From Ulota crispa (lineage: Eukaryota > Streptophyta > Bryopsida > Orthotrichales > Orthotrichaceae), in the NCBI GenBank assembly GCA_963920765.1, contig OY987243.1, positions 23,803,419 through 23,867,418 of the forward strand: a DNA stretch of 64,000 bases, in the 5' to 3' direction. The first letter of the stretch is position 1. Each line of letters starts with the position of its first letter. Below, in pieces: positions 1 through 10,952 of the stretch. A program made the translations under genes and the position numbers. The notes under the pieces were generated by a model that was not told the DNA's origin, ran no database searches, and worked only from the letters and a program-made list of their open reading frames with translations.

Positions 1-1358
1 GGATGTACCTTTATTGACGTCAGAAATTGTAGTCGATATGTAACATTGTTAATTTATTTTTTAATAATGAAAAAGTCCAATTCAGCAATAATCAAGTTTA
101 TTGCTTGAACAAATTATTTTGATGTTATGTCATAGCAGCCACATTTTATCATCTACTTAAAACTTTGGTTGCTCTTTTCTTCTTACAATGGCAGAGTCTT
201 TATAACGTACTTGAGCTTCCTCCAAATGAACTTGCATTGTTATGTGTAACTCTCTTAGATGTCTTGCTAGATTTTATGCTGTAGGACTCTCCCTTTTCTA
301 AGCTATTAGTATATCAATTTTTGAGTAAAAGTCATAGTTAGCATAAAATTGAATTTTTTGAGTTAATGTACGTTTGTTGTTGTTGTATGCAAACTCTGCA
401 AATGGAAGTAAAGAAATTCAATTGTCTTGTTGATAATTTATAATGCACTTCAAACATTGCTCCAAAATTTGACTCACGCGTTCAGTTTATCCATTGGTTT
501 GAGGCGAAATGTTAATAAAAGCTTAATCTTTACTTGCAAGATCTTGAATAATGACTGCCAAAATTTAAAGATGAACTGAGGTTCTCTATTTGATACAATG
601 TCTTCAGGTAATCCATAATTCCAATAAATATTGTTGATAAAAAGCCTAGCTGTTTCTTCTCTTGTAATCGTCTTTTTGCATGGAACAAAATGTGTCATCT
701 TCAAAAACTGATCAACTATTACACAAATAGAATCAAATTTAGCCAAAATTGGTAAGTCTGTAAAAAAATCCATAGAAATAGTTGACCATGGTTGTTTTGG
801 TATTGGTAAAGGTTGTAAAAGTCTGTACGGTCAATGTTGAAGATTCTTTGAACGAGAACAAGTATCGCAAGACAATACAAAATCTTTTATGGTCTTCCAC
901 ATTTAAGGCCACCAAAAATCACAAGAAACGAGTTTTCACGTTTTGTTGAATTCAAAGTGTTCAACGGCTAGAAGATTGTGGCATGTTTGCATGATTTAAA
1001 ATCGATGTGATCCGTCAGGAATATAGAGGCGTTCTTTAAAGTACAGACATTCTCCTTCAATCTTGAATTTGCTAGAATCCTTCGTAGAGTCGATGAAATG
1101 TTGCTTGATATTAAGTACTAATGCATCTATAATTGAAGCTGTTTGGATTTGATTTAAAATATTGAAATCAACCGGAAACAAAATTTGAACTACTCGTAAA
1201 CAAAGGAGTTCAGGCTTCAATAGCGTTGTTAATTGTTGGTCATATACTGCTTTCCTTTCTTTAGGCATGAAATTGAATTTTCTAAATAAAACATCAGATA
1301 ACTCTTGTAGCTTTTTGGGTTGATGTATGATGTCAAAATCAAACTTAGATAGAAACAT
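1..1358 (-). pseudogene. integrase relic of copy A
   Basis: 1,358-996 gives the end of RNase H, the linker and the start of the integrase zinc-binding region. 773-474 gives the integrase core, starting MDFFTDLP, which holds the first catalytic aspartate. The second catalytic aspartate is read as asparagine in the string VSNREPQF (codon at about 590-588). 245-1 matches the C-terminal integrase region of copy B base for base over long stretches, but with stops and frame breaks. Enzymatically dead as it stands. Confidence 0.8.
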
Positions 1359-1379
1359 ATTCTAACAAGCTTGTCAAAG

Positions 1380-3161
1380 ATTCAAAACACAAATAGACAT
1401 AAAATATTCAAGGTTCTTGTGATCCGTATATATTCTTACCTGATATGCAGCATCTTCAAGTAAATGACGCTATTCTTGAAAAGAGTCCACAATATAAAGT
1501 AACTATTTATTGTGGATTTCATAGTTAATTTTCGTGGTGCTGAATTTTTTTGAATGAAAAATAATTGCAGGAAGTTTACCGTTTTCTCCCTATTGTGATA
1601 ACATTATGCTCAATGCAAAATCCGAAGCATCTATTTCTATAAAGAAATGTTTAAAAAGGTCCGGATGGACCAATATCGGAGCTGTAGTAAAAGCTTGCTT
1701 CAATGTTTAAAATGCCGTGTCTGCTTCTCGACTCTACTCTAATTTATCCTCGCATATAAGCCATGTAAGTGGAGCAATAATTTGAGAATAAATTTTGATG
1801 AAAATTCAATAGAAATTTGCAAAACCAAGGAAACACTGAACATTGCGTACCGTTTTTAGAGTTGCCCAGTCTAATACAGCTTGAATTTTTTTAGAATCCA
1901 TGGAAATGTCATTGCTCAAAATAATGTAACCAAGAAACTCCACTTCAGTAGTGTGAAAGACATACTTTTCAAGTTTAGCGTATAGTCCAACATTGCGAAG
2001 CTTTTCAAGTACTAGCTTCACATGTTTTCCATGTTGAAGGATATTATTGAAATATATTAGGATGTCGTCCAAGTAGCAAATATCAAATTGTTCAAAAATT
2101 CTTTGAATATATCATTTATGAAATATTAAAAGATAGATGATGCATTTGTAAGTCCAAAAGGCATAACGTTATATCTAAAATAATCATACCTTGTTCGAAA
2201 AGCTGTCTTTCATTCGTCCCTTTTTTTGATTTGTATAATATTATAAGTTCCTCTTAGATCAATTTTGGTATAAATCTTTACTTGGCCGACTTGACCCAAA
2301 AGTCCGCTGATTAAAAGTAAAAGATACTAATTCTTAATTGTCATTTTGTTCAGCTCGCGGTAATCTACGCGCATATATAAAGATTCGTCTTTCTTTTTTA
2401 CAAATATAATACGTGCACCAGCTGGAGACTTGAAGTATTAGATGAAGTTTTTTGCTAAATTTTTGTCAAGATATTTCTTCAATGCAGATAACTTATTTTG
2501 CGACAGGTTGTATATAGAACCAAAAGTGATTGAGCATCCTTTTGAAGGTCGATTGCGCAATCATATGGCCGATGCTTGGGCAAAATGTCCGCATTTTTCT
2601 TCTCAAAGACGTCTTGATATTTTTTGTACTCTTCTGGAAGCGAAGTCATTGCAGCGGTTTGTTTCGATATTGGAATCACGTAAGCTACAAATATATCAGG
2701 ATCTTTAGCAATTTCTATAAATGTTTGAGCTTCAAAAAATAAAGGTTTTAACATTTTCTAACTAAAAAGGTCTTCGGCTATAATTTCTGGTATATCTGTA
2801 GAAATTTTTTCAAGTAAAAAGGTAACACTATGATTCGCCCAATCAATTTGAAGATTAAATTTTTCAAGCCATGAAAGTTCTAAAATTACAAGACTAGATG
2901 TAGAACAGATAACGTTGTAGACCACATGACTACTATGATTTTTTGCTATCATTTGTAAAAAAATTGTCTCATGAATAACATTGCCAAAAGATAACGGTCG
3001 TCCATTAATAACTTCAACGTGAAAGGCTTTTGATTTTGAACAATAGAAATTTTATGACGTTTCACAAAAAATTCATCAATGCAACAAGTTGAAGCTCCTG
3101 AATCAGTCAAGGTTTGGACTTTAATATTTTTGAATCCAAACGTATGGATACGGTGAAGCAA
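1380..3161 (-). pseudogene. protease-RT-RNase H relic of copy A
   Basis: The aspartic protease motif DSGAS is intact near 3,110-3,095. RT follows, with LDDILIYF from the catalytic YLDD box near 2,072-2,050 and the downstream RT stretch CFLGFANFY at about 1,830-1,810. An RNase H stretch with YTDHKNLEYF lies near 1,430-1,400. The frame is broken several times between these blocks. Order and spacing are normal for Ty3/gypsy pol. Confidence 0.8.
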
Positions 3162-3289
3162 TGAATAGGGTTTGCGGATAGTACATGACTTGAAGATGTT
3201 GATGATATTGCCGAATCCCTATTGTGGTTGGATTTTGTTGTTTTTCTATTTTGTACTCCAAAATTGCGTCGCGCGTTGTTACTTTTCAA

Positions 3290-4110
3290 GATAATCGCTA
3301 ACCTTATGTCCTTCTTTTCTGCAATAGAGACATAATCATTTTTTGAGTCGGCATTTTTTTTCTTGCTCTGTAAGAAGTTTAAATTGAATTCCATCAATTT
3401 ACATGTCTTCCACTTCTGTTCGTTTGCCAACACTTAAAGTTAAAGAAGAGGCACAGTAACTATTATACGGTCGCGGCGTAGTCCAGCCTCAGTTATCTTG
3501 TTGTTGTTTGAATAATCAATTGTTGCATTTGATAGCTTGACTAATAGCATCGTTCAATGTTGTAAGATCTGATAATAAAAGCAATAAATTCTTCACTTTG
3601 TCCTATAAGCCATAATAGAATTGATTTATTAAAGCTTGTTCTCACCAATTGATGTTGCATGCTAGCTGACAAAACTCGGAAGCATAGATTGATGCTGAAC
3701 GCCGTCCTTGTTGTAAGCTTTGGATTTTTGTTGTTGCAGAACGTATTTTATCATGTTTGCCAAATTTTTCTCCAAATACGTCCAAAAATGCTTCAAAATT
3801 GTTAAGTATTGGAGAGTTTTTTTCAAAAAAATGTGCAAACCAAAAAAACGTTTGTTTGGATAACAATGTCTTTATCAATCCAATACAAGCTGCATCTGTC
3901 AAATATCGTTGAAGTTAAAGGAGCGTAATATGCCAAATTTGATTAACAAAACCACAAAATTTGGAATGCGTGCAGTCGGATTTATCAAAAAAGCTGACTC
4001 TAGATTCTTTTCTCTTGTTGGAACTTGAAGCCTAAAGCATAGAATCTGAAAGATAATTGGCTTGAATAATTGATATAGGTGCAGCAACAGGTTATCGTTC
4101 CATAGCTTGT
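3290..4110 (-). pseudogene. gag relic of copy A (capsid and zinc knuckle)
   Basis: Translated segments at 4,087-3,899 and 3,902-3,642 correspond to the retrotransposon Gag region of copy B, including the stretch FEKNSPILNNFEAFLDVFG. A CCHC zinc knuckle is visible on the minus strand at 3,335-3,290, in a different frame from the longest open stretch there; its last cysteine reads as tyrosine. Capsid and nucleocapsid parts lie in different frames, so no full Gag can be made. Confidence 0.75.
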
Positions 4111-4475
4111 TGTAGTCTTACTTCAAGGCCAGAAAGTCTTGTGTTGAGATTTTTGGTCTGTTTAAATATTTGTTGGCGCTCAATATTCATGAAAGTAATT
4201 ATAGACATAATAACATTGAGTTTCAAATTGTTTACCACAATTTCACCTTTTTCCGCCATAATGTACACGTACTATTCCAGCAATATATTGAAAATAACCT
4301 AAGTGTAAACACTTCAAAAGAAAAAAAAAAATGTTGTATTAGCAGAGCATCATCAATTTAGAAGTGGGTAATCCACAACTCCTAAAATACTTTGCAGTTT
4401 TCAAATGGAAAGATAATCTACGCTCTATTTGAAACCAAAAAGTTTTAATAATGTTTGAAGACAATTTCGACAAAT

Positions 4476-4936
4476 TGTCAAGGACGGACTCAAAGACAAT
4501 AATGAAGTAATGAAAATGTAGAATCAAGATAAGAACTCAGAAGTGTACTTAAAACCAAGGCTAGAGAAGTATATTAAATGGTAGCAATACAAAGCAAAAG
4601 CAAGACGGAAGGCTGAGGCTTGGAGGCCAAAGATTAAGGACGCAAGATGAGTTGTCAAGACTGAGGAACCTCTCAGCTTCAACTCCTATATATACTCAAG
4701 AATTGAGGCTTCAACTTTTCTAGAGGCTTCCAAGCTTCCAAACTTCTAGGAGCTTTTAAGCTAAAAGTTCCCAATCATCAAGAAGCTTTTAAGCTTCTAA
4801 AAGCTTCTAGTCTTCTAGAAGCTTTCAAATTTTTTTATCTTTCTAAATCTTTTTAAAACCTTCTAATCCTCTAGATCCTTCTAATCTTCTAGAACCTTCT
4901 AGAACCTCCTAGGTTAATCCGTTCATGTGCATGACA
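4476..4936 (-). repeat. 5' LTR of chromovirus copy A
   Basis: On the minus strand it begins TGTCATGCACATGAACGG and ends TTGACA, matching the start and end of the LTRs at 6,298 and 10,461. It is about 461 bp, slightly shorter than the 487-bp copies. It carries dense TTC/GAA modules and a TATATATA box. Confidence 0.85.
4887..4904. promoter_or_regulatory. Four-module heat-shock-element-like array in LTR
   Basis: The bases read TTCtaGAAccTTCtaGAA: four alternating TTC/GAA modules, each separated by exactly two bases. This is the arrangement bound by trimeric heat shock factors. Function is inferred only; TCTAGA-rich repeats could also produce it by chance. Confidence 0.5.
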
Positions 4937-5848
4937 CCTCTCCGGGGATAAATGAGATTTTGAGCAGGTGGTACCTACAGCCTCAGTTTTTGTCCTTATT
5001 TTTTGAAACTTTTTTTGAATATTAGAAAACACATTAGCTTTTGGAGAATATAGTTTTTATTCCAATCTATGTCCAAAAACAAAAGTTATGCCTAGATAAG
5101 CACAAATTTATGGAGATTGGATAGGAATTTTTTTTTTACAAAAATATGATTTAAAAATTTAAAAAAAAAAAAAAACTTCTCATAAGTTATTGTTTTGTCT
5201 ACATCTGAAGCTTTAATTCATTCTATTTGGACTAGTTATGAGAAAGTAATGGGCAGTCTTGTTCGTTGGGCAATTCAAGCATCTACTTGAAAACATAACT
5301 TATAAAATTCATTTTTGAATGCAAATTTAATATTTTTCCAAAAAAAACTGTTGAAGAAGATGAAGTTTGATTTTTAGAACAATCTCACCATTGGAATTAT
5401 TGCGTTTCAATTCCATTGCAAAGTTATTAACAATTTAAGTTTTTGTTCAATCTTATACCTTCTTCCACCTAATGTTTTTTTTAAGAATGAAAATTAAATA
5501 CTTTTTGTTTTGATTTTTTTCCAAAGATTCACAACTCAATTTTCCACCATAAAAAAATAAACCTCAAACTTCTGTGGTACAAAAGTTTTATGGTAACTTA
5601 GTTCAAAGTCAAATAATCTAATCATGTAAGGTGCAAAAATGTTTGTTTTTTACTTTTTAAATGCAAATATCTTGCAATCTAGGTGATCAAAGTTTTGGAA
5701 TGTTTTTTCCTACATTTTTATACTAGTCTAGTACAAGATCCTATGGCTAGATATGAAAAAAGACCAATTTTCAACTTTTTATTCTTTGCAATAGAAATTG
5801 TAGTTTTGAGTGTCTTTTGACAAAATAAAGGCTATAGGACTTTAGGGG
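4937..5848 (+). mobile_element. TTAA element, 0.9-kb class, left end lost to LTR insertion
   Basis: The right end reads TTTAGGGG followed by TTAA (5,849-5,852). The interior aligns with the elements at 19,562, 29,005 and 46,704, sharing for example the 'gggattttgggcatgtacc' type stretch near the left. The terminal ~25 bases are missing because copy A inserted there. No coding capacity. Confidence 0.75.
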
Positions 5849-5852
5849 TTAA

Positions 5853-6292
5853 TGAACACAAACCTTTCTATCAACCTTAAATATGCAGTAAATGATCATT
5901 CTTTTGTCGAATGCAAATTGAAGTGAATGTATTGAGAACTTGATAATGCTCAAAAATACCACTCAATTGGAATTTGAAAGTAATCATGCATGTATTGTGT
6001 CTCCAATATATACCACTTTTATGCATTTCTTGCAAAAGCAACAAAAATCCTCCTTTCCTTTGAGTTTAGGAGCATGTAAGGCCATATTTATTAATTTGGT
6101 GTCACGGACATAGAAATAAAAAGATAATCGATAAAAACTAGGCATGAACTTGGATTCAAAGATGAAGAAACAAATATCAAAAGAGGTGAACGATGGCTCC
6201 AAGAGATGTGTTGTCGAGTTTGAATAACACTTCAGCTTTGACCTCTATATATACTTTGATCTAAAGTGAAAGAAATCTAAAGTAAAAGATAT
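5853..6292. other. Intergenic flank, no gene seen
   Basis: AT-rich sequence between the TTAA element and the second retrotransposon. It ends in a run of AAAGTAAAAGATATTCTAA-like units that continue on the far side of the retrotransposon (10,948-11,010), showing the original target was a short AT-rich tandem array. Confidence 0.5.
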
Positions 6293-6369
6293 TCTAATGT
6301 CACGAACATGAACGGATTGACCTAAAAGGTTCTAAAAGGTTCTAGAGGATTAAAATGATCTAGAAGATT

Positions 6370-6384
6370 AGAAGGTTCTAGAAG
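6370..6384. promoter_or_regulatory. Heat-shock-element-like motif in 5' LTR
   Basis: GAAggTTCtaGAA, three alternating modules with 2-bp spacing, fits nGAAnnTTCnnGAAn. The same motif is at 10,533-10,546 in the 3' LTR. Further GAA/TTC pairs follow, for example TTGGAAGCTTCTA. It lies about 190 bp upstream of the TATA box. Confidence 0.5.
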
Positions 6385-6567
6385 GCTTTAGAAAGATAAA
6401 AACTCTTGGAAGTTTTTAGAAGGTTAAAAGCCTCTAGAAGGTTGGAAGCTTCTAAAAGACTGGAAGCTTTTAAAAGCTTATAAGCTACTAGATGACTGGG
6501 AGCTTTTAGCTTGAAGGCTTCTAGAAATTTGGAAGCCTTTAGAAGAGTTGAGGCCTCAACCTTTGGA

Positions 6568-6575
6568 TATATATA
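6568..6575 (+). promoter_or_regulatory. LTR TATA box
   Basis: TATATATA followed by GGAGTC. It is conserved in all three LTRs, in the region where a U3/R boundary is expected. A potential RNA hairpin GTCGAG...CTCGAC follows about 10 bp downstream. Confidence 0.6.
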
Positions 6576-7038
6576 GGAGTCGAGGCTGAGAGGTTCCTCA
6601 CTCTCGACAATTCATCTTGCTTCCTTAGTCTTTAGCCTTCAAGCCTTAGCCTTTTGCCTTGCTCTTGTCTTGTATCATTATCATCTGAAATACATCTTCA
6701 GCATTGGTTTTAGTATGCATCTGCATTTTTGTCTTGATTCCTGACTCCCAAACTTTGTTCTGGTCTTTGAATCTGTCCCTGACAGTTTGTCAAGACTGCC
6801 CTCAAACATCATCAAAACTTTCTGATCTCAAATAGAGCGTGGATTACCCTTCCCATTTGAAAACTGTAAAATATCTTAGGAGTTGTCAATTATCGACTTC
6901 TAAGTTGATAGTGTTCTGCTAGTACAACCTATTTTTTGCACTTTTTCTTTTTCTCTCTTTCTAAGCATTCGTACTTAAGTTATTTTCTACATATTATTAG
7001 ATTAGTACTTGTTCATTATCGAAAGAAGAGGTGAAATA

Positions 7039-8170
7039 ATGGTGAGCGATTCGAAGCTCGACATTATTATGTCTGCAATTACTTCCATGAACATTGAGTG
7101 CCAACAAATGTTCAAACAGATCGAAGATCTCATCGCAAGATTTTCTGGCCTTAAAACAAGACTACAACAAGCTATAGAGCAAGGATATGTTACTGCACCT
7201 ACATCGACTATTCAAGCTAATAATCTTTCAGATTCTATGCTTCAGGCTTCGAGTTCCAATAAGAGCAAAGAACCCAGAATCAGCCTTCCAAATAAATTTG
7301 GCGGCACGCGTTCCAAGTTTTGTGGTTTTGTCAACCAAATTTGGCTTATTACGCTCTTTTAATCCCAACAATATTCGACAGACGCAGCTTGCGTTGGATT
7401 GGTGGGGACATTATTATCTAGACAAGCCCTTTCTTGGTTTGCACCACTTTTTGAGAAAAACTCTCCAATACTTAACAATTTTGAAGCATTTTTGGACGCG
7501 TTCGAAAAAGCATTTGGCAAACATAACAAAATACGTTTTGTAACAATAAAAATCCGAAGCTTACAACAAAGATGGCGTTCAACATCAGTCTACGCTTCCA
7601 AGTTTTGTCAGCTAGCATGCGACATCAATTGAGAAAAGCAAGCTTTAATAAGCCAATTCTATTATGGCTTACGGGACGAAGTGAAGGATTTATTACTTTC
7701 ACTACCAGATCCTACAACGTTAAACGAAACTATTAGTCAAGCTGTTAAATGCGACAATCAGTTATTCAAACGACAACTAGATAAACAATGTTGGACTACG
7801 CCGCAACCGTATAATAGTTACTTTGCATCTTTTTCAACTTCAAGTATTGGCAATCGAATAGAATTAGAAGACATGTAAATTGATGGAATTCAATTCAAAT
7901 CTCTTACGGAGCAAGAAAAGAAATGCCGACGCAAAAAAAGATTATGCTTCTATAGCGGAAAAAAATGACACAAGGTTAGTAATTGTCTTGAAAAGCAACA
8001 ACGCACGACGCAACTTTAGAGCACAAAATATGAAAATGACAAAGTCCAGCCACAATAGGAATTGTGCAGCTGAATTTAGCAGTATCATCAATATCTTCAA
8101 GTCTTGTACTATCCGTAAATTCTACTCCTTGTTTTACCGTACCCATATGTTTAGATTCAAAAAATATTAA
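7039..8170 (+). pseudogene. gag relic of copy B
   Basis: The likely start is the ATG at 7,039 (MVSDSKLD). The polyprotein runs in one frame to about 7,340, shifts frame for the capsid core (7,399-7,632), reaches a stop, resumes at 7,681-7,878 and continues in another frame into the nucleocapsid region. A CCHC zinc knuckle at about 7,944-7,990 is damaged: one cysteine reads as serine and the glycine before the histidine is a stop codon. The product would be RNA-binding Gag forming virus-like particles in the cytoplasm; it cannot be made from this copy. Confidence 0.8.
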
Positions 8171-8180
8171 AATCTAAGCC

Positions 8181-8453
8181 TTGATTGATTCAAGAGCCTC
8201 AGCTTGTTTCATCGATGAATCTTTTGTGAAACGTCATAAAATTTCTACTATTCAAAAATCAAAAGTCGTTTACGTTGAAATTATTAATAGACAACCATTA
8301 TTTTCTGGCGCTGTTACCCATGAGATAGTTTCTTTGCAAATAATAGTAAAAAATCATAATAGCCATGTGGTCTATAACATTATCTGTTCTCAGACTAGTC
8401 ATGTGATTTTAAGACTTTCATGGCTTAAAAAATTTAATCATCAAATTGATTGA
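8181..8453 (+). pseudogene. retropepsin-like protease relic of copy B
   Basis: The aspartic protease signature appears as DSRAS; the usual active-site D-S/T-G has Gly changed to Arg, where copy A keeps DSGAS. The following FIDESFVKRHKI and the hydrophobic-rich C-terminal part align with copy A. This change is expected to abolish proteolysis. Confidence 0.75.
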
Positions 8454-8519
8454 ACAAATCGTAGTATTACCTTTTTACTTGAAAAACCTTCTACAGGTAC
8501 ACCAATGATTACAGCTGAG

Positions 8520-9900
8520 TACCTTTCCAACTAAAAAATATTAAAACCTTTATTTCTTGAAGTTCGAGCGTTTATGGAAGCCGCTAAAGACGCTGATATA
8601 TTTGTGGCTTATGCAATTCCAATATCTGAGCAAATCACTATAACAACTTTGCTTCTAAAGGAGTAGAAAGAATATCAAGACGTTTTTGAGAAAAAAAATG
8701 CGGATATTTTGTCCAAGCATCAACCATATGATTGCGTAATTGACCTTAAAAAGGATGCTCAACCACCTTTTGGTCTTATATACAACTTGTTGCAAAATGA
8801 GCTATCTGCATTGAAGGAATATTTTGACAAAAACTTAACAAAAACTTCATCCAACACTTTAAGTCTTCAGCTCGTGCACCTATTTTATTTGTAAAAAAGA
8901 AAGATAAATCCTTACATATGTGCATAGACTACCGCGGGCTCAACAACGTGACAATCAAGAATCAATATCTCTTACATCTAATCAGCAGACTTTTGGATTA
9001 AGTCGGTCAAGCAAAGATTTATACCAAAATTGATCTAAAAGGAACTTATAATTTTGTGCAAATCAAAAAAGATGACGAATGGAAGACAGCTTTTCAAACA
9101 AAGTATGGCCATTTTGAATATAATGTCATGCTTTTTGAACTTACAAATGTACCAGCTATCTTTCAACATCTCATGAATGATATATTCAAAGAATTTTTGG
9201 ACAATTTTGTTGTTTGCTACCTGGACGACATCTTAATATATTTCAATGATATCCTTCAACATGGAAAACATGTGAAGCTAGTACTTAAAAAGCTTTGCAA
9301 TGTCGGACTATACGCTAAACTTGAAAAGTATGTCTTTCACACTACTGAAGTGGAGTTTTTTGGTTACATTATTTCAAGCAATGACATTTCCATGGATTTT
9401 TAAAAAATTCAAGCTATATTAGATTGGGCAACTCTAAAAACGGTACGCAATGTTCAGTGTTTCCTTGGTTTTGCAAATTTCTATTGAATTTTCATCAAAA
9501 ATTATTTTCAAATTGCTGCTCCACTTACACGGCTTACATGCAAAGATAAATTAGAATGGAGTCTAGAAGCAGACACGGCATTTCAAACATTGAAACAAGC
9601 TTTTACTACAGTTCCAATATTGATCCATCCAAACCTTTCTAAATCTTTCTCTATGGAGATAGATGCTTTGGATGTTGTATTGAGCGCAGTATTATCACAG
9701 CAAAAAAAAGACAGAAAAATTCATCCAGTTGCTTTTCAATCAAGGAAATTCAGCGCCGCAGAGATTAATTATAAAATCCACGATAAAGAGTTACTTCCTA
9801 TTATGGATTCTTTTCAAGAATGGCGTCATTTACTTGAAGGCGCCGCACATTAGATGACAATATACACGGATTACAAGAATCTCGAATATTTTATGTCAAC
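8520..9900 (+). pseudogene. reverse transcriptase and RNase H relic of copy B
   Basis: An open stretch at 8,709-8,894 holds the RT amino end. 9,056-9,403 holds fingers/palm with the catalytic box CYLDDILIYF intact. 9,590-9,853 holds RNase H with the stretch LSQQKKDRKIHPVAFQSRKF. A stop at 9,851-9,853 and several others break the frame. Motif order matches Ty3/gypsy pol. Confidence 0.85.
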
Positions 9901-10351
9901 AATGCAAGCTCATTTAAAGAAAGCTCAAGTATATTATAAAGTTTGTACCAATGTGAAAAGAAAAGAGCAACCAAAGTTTCGGATTGGCGATAAAGTATGG
10001 CTGCTGCAACGTAAAATCAAAACAACTCGTCTAAGCAACAAACTTGATTATTGCCGAATTGGATCATTTGTTATTGAAAAACAAATCAATGCTGTTGCAT
10101 ATCAACTACAACTACCGGTATTAATGAAGGTACATCCCGTATTTCATGTTTTACTTTTAGAAACTTATAGAAAATCTAATTTTCTTGAAATAGTTCAACC
10201 TCCGCCGCTTTGCGTTGAAGTAGATGGTATCATAGAGTATAAAGTTGAAAAAGTGTTAGATTCAAGCATTCGGAGAAAACAAGTTGAATATTTTATTCAT
10301 TGGCGTGGATATCCAATTAGTGAACGTACGTGGGAACCAGCTTCAAACTAA
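9901..10351 (+). pseudogene. Integrase C-terminal domain with chromodomain (copy B)
   Basis: A continuous reading frame starts at 9,854 in RNase H (YTDYKNLEYFM) and passes directly into the integrase C-terminal region (GDKVWLL, HPVFHVLLLE) and a chromodomain with the aromatic positions of EYKVEKVLDS, YFIHWRGYP and TWEPASN. The zinc-binding and catalytic core parts of integrase, present in copy A, are absent. The chromodomain looks intact and ends the frame, as is usual for chromovirus integrases. Confidence 0.9.
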
Positions 10352-10446
10352 ACTAACGCACCTTTGAAGATCCAAGAATTTCATTGCTAACATCCATCCA
10401 AACTAAGAGCAACAACAACGTGAACTCCTCGAATGATTTTAAAGCT

Positions 10447-10460
10447 AGAAAGGGAGGTGA
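10447..10460 (+). promoter_or_regulatory. Polypurine tract
   Basis: GAAAGGGAGGTGA ends directly at the first base of the 3' LTR. This is the expected position and composition of the plus-strand primer used in reverse transcription. Confidence 0.75.
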
Positions 10461-10947
10461 TGTTACGGACATGAACGAATTGACATAGAAGGTTTTAGAA
10501 GGTTCTAGAGGATTAAAATGATCTAGAAGATTAGAAGGTTCTAGAAGGCTTTAAAAAGATAAAAACTCTTGGAAATTTTTAGAAGGTTAGAAGCCTCTAG
10601 AAGGCTGGAAACTTCTAAAAGACTAGAAGTTTTTAAAAGCTTATAAGCTACTAGATGACTGGGAGCTTTTAGCTTGAAGGCTTCTAGAAGTTTGGAAGCC
10701 TTTAGAAGAGTTGAGGCCTCAACCTTTGGATATATATAGGAGTCGAGGCTGAGAGGTTCCTCACTCTCGACAATTCATCTTGCTTCCTTAGTCTTTGGCC
10801 TTCAAGCCTTAGCCTTTTGCCTTGCTCTTGTCTTGTATCATTATCATCTGAAATACATCTTCAGCATTGGTTCTAGTATGCATCTGCATTCTTGTCTTGA
10901 TTCCTGACTCTCAAACTTTATTCTGGTCCTTGAGTCCGTCTCTGACA
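10461..10947 (+). repeat. 3' LTR of copy B
   Basis: 487 bp, TGTTACGGACATG to CTCTGACA, followed by the target duplication TCTAA. Retains the palindrome, TATA box and GAA/TTC modules of the 5' LTR. Confidence 0.95.
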
Positions 10948-10952
10948 TCTAA

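Larger units (their letters stand above)
1..4936 (-). mobile_element. Ty3/gypsy chromovirus copy A, partial and decayed
   Basis: Read on the minus strand, this is one end of a Ty3/gypsy retrotransposon: LTR (4,476-4,936), gag, protease, reverse transcriptase, RNase H and integrase in that order, cut by the window edge inside the integrase C-terminal region. It aligns block by block with the complete-ended copy at 6,298-10,947, which fixes the family and order. Many stops and frameshifts make it non-coding. Unlike the second copy it still holds the integrase core. Its right LTR edge lies inside a TTAA-flanked DNA element (4,937-5,848), so it is a nested insertion. The other LTR, and the chromodomain predicted from copy B, must lie left of the window. 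Confidence 0.9.
6298..6784 (+). repeat. 5' LTR of copy B
   Basis: 487 bp, TGTCACGAACATG to CCTGACA. A 14-bp palindrome GTTGAGGCCTCAAC (6,547-6,560) sits just upstream of a TATATATA box (6,568-6,575). By eye it differs from the 3' LTR at about 24 positions, nearly all transitions. Confidence 0.95.
6298..10947 (+). mobile_element. Ty3/gypsy chromovirus copy B, complete ends, integrase-deleted
   Basis: Two 487-bp LTRs (6,298-6,784 and 10,461-10,947) start TGT and end ACA, flanked by identical 5-bp target duplications TCTAA (6,293-6,297 and 10,948-10,952). Internal order is gag, protease, RT, RNase H, integrase C-terminus with chromodomain. The element is 4,650 bp, short for the group, because the integrase core and zinc-binding domain are missing: RNase H joins the integrase C-terminal region at about 9,900. 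Several frameshifts and stops interrupt gag and pol. The chromodomain places it among chromoviruses, which use it to direct insertion to chromatin. Confidence 0.95.
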
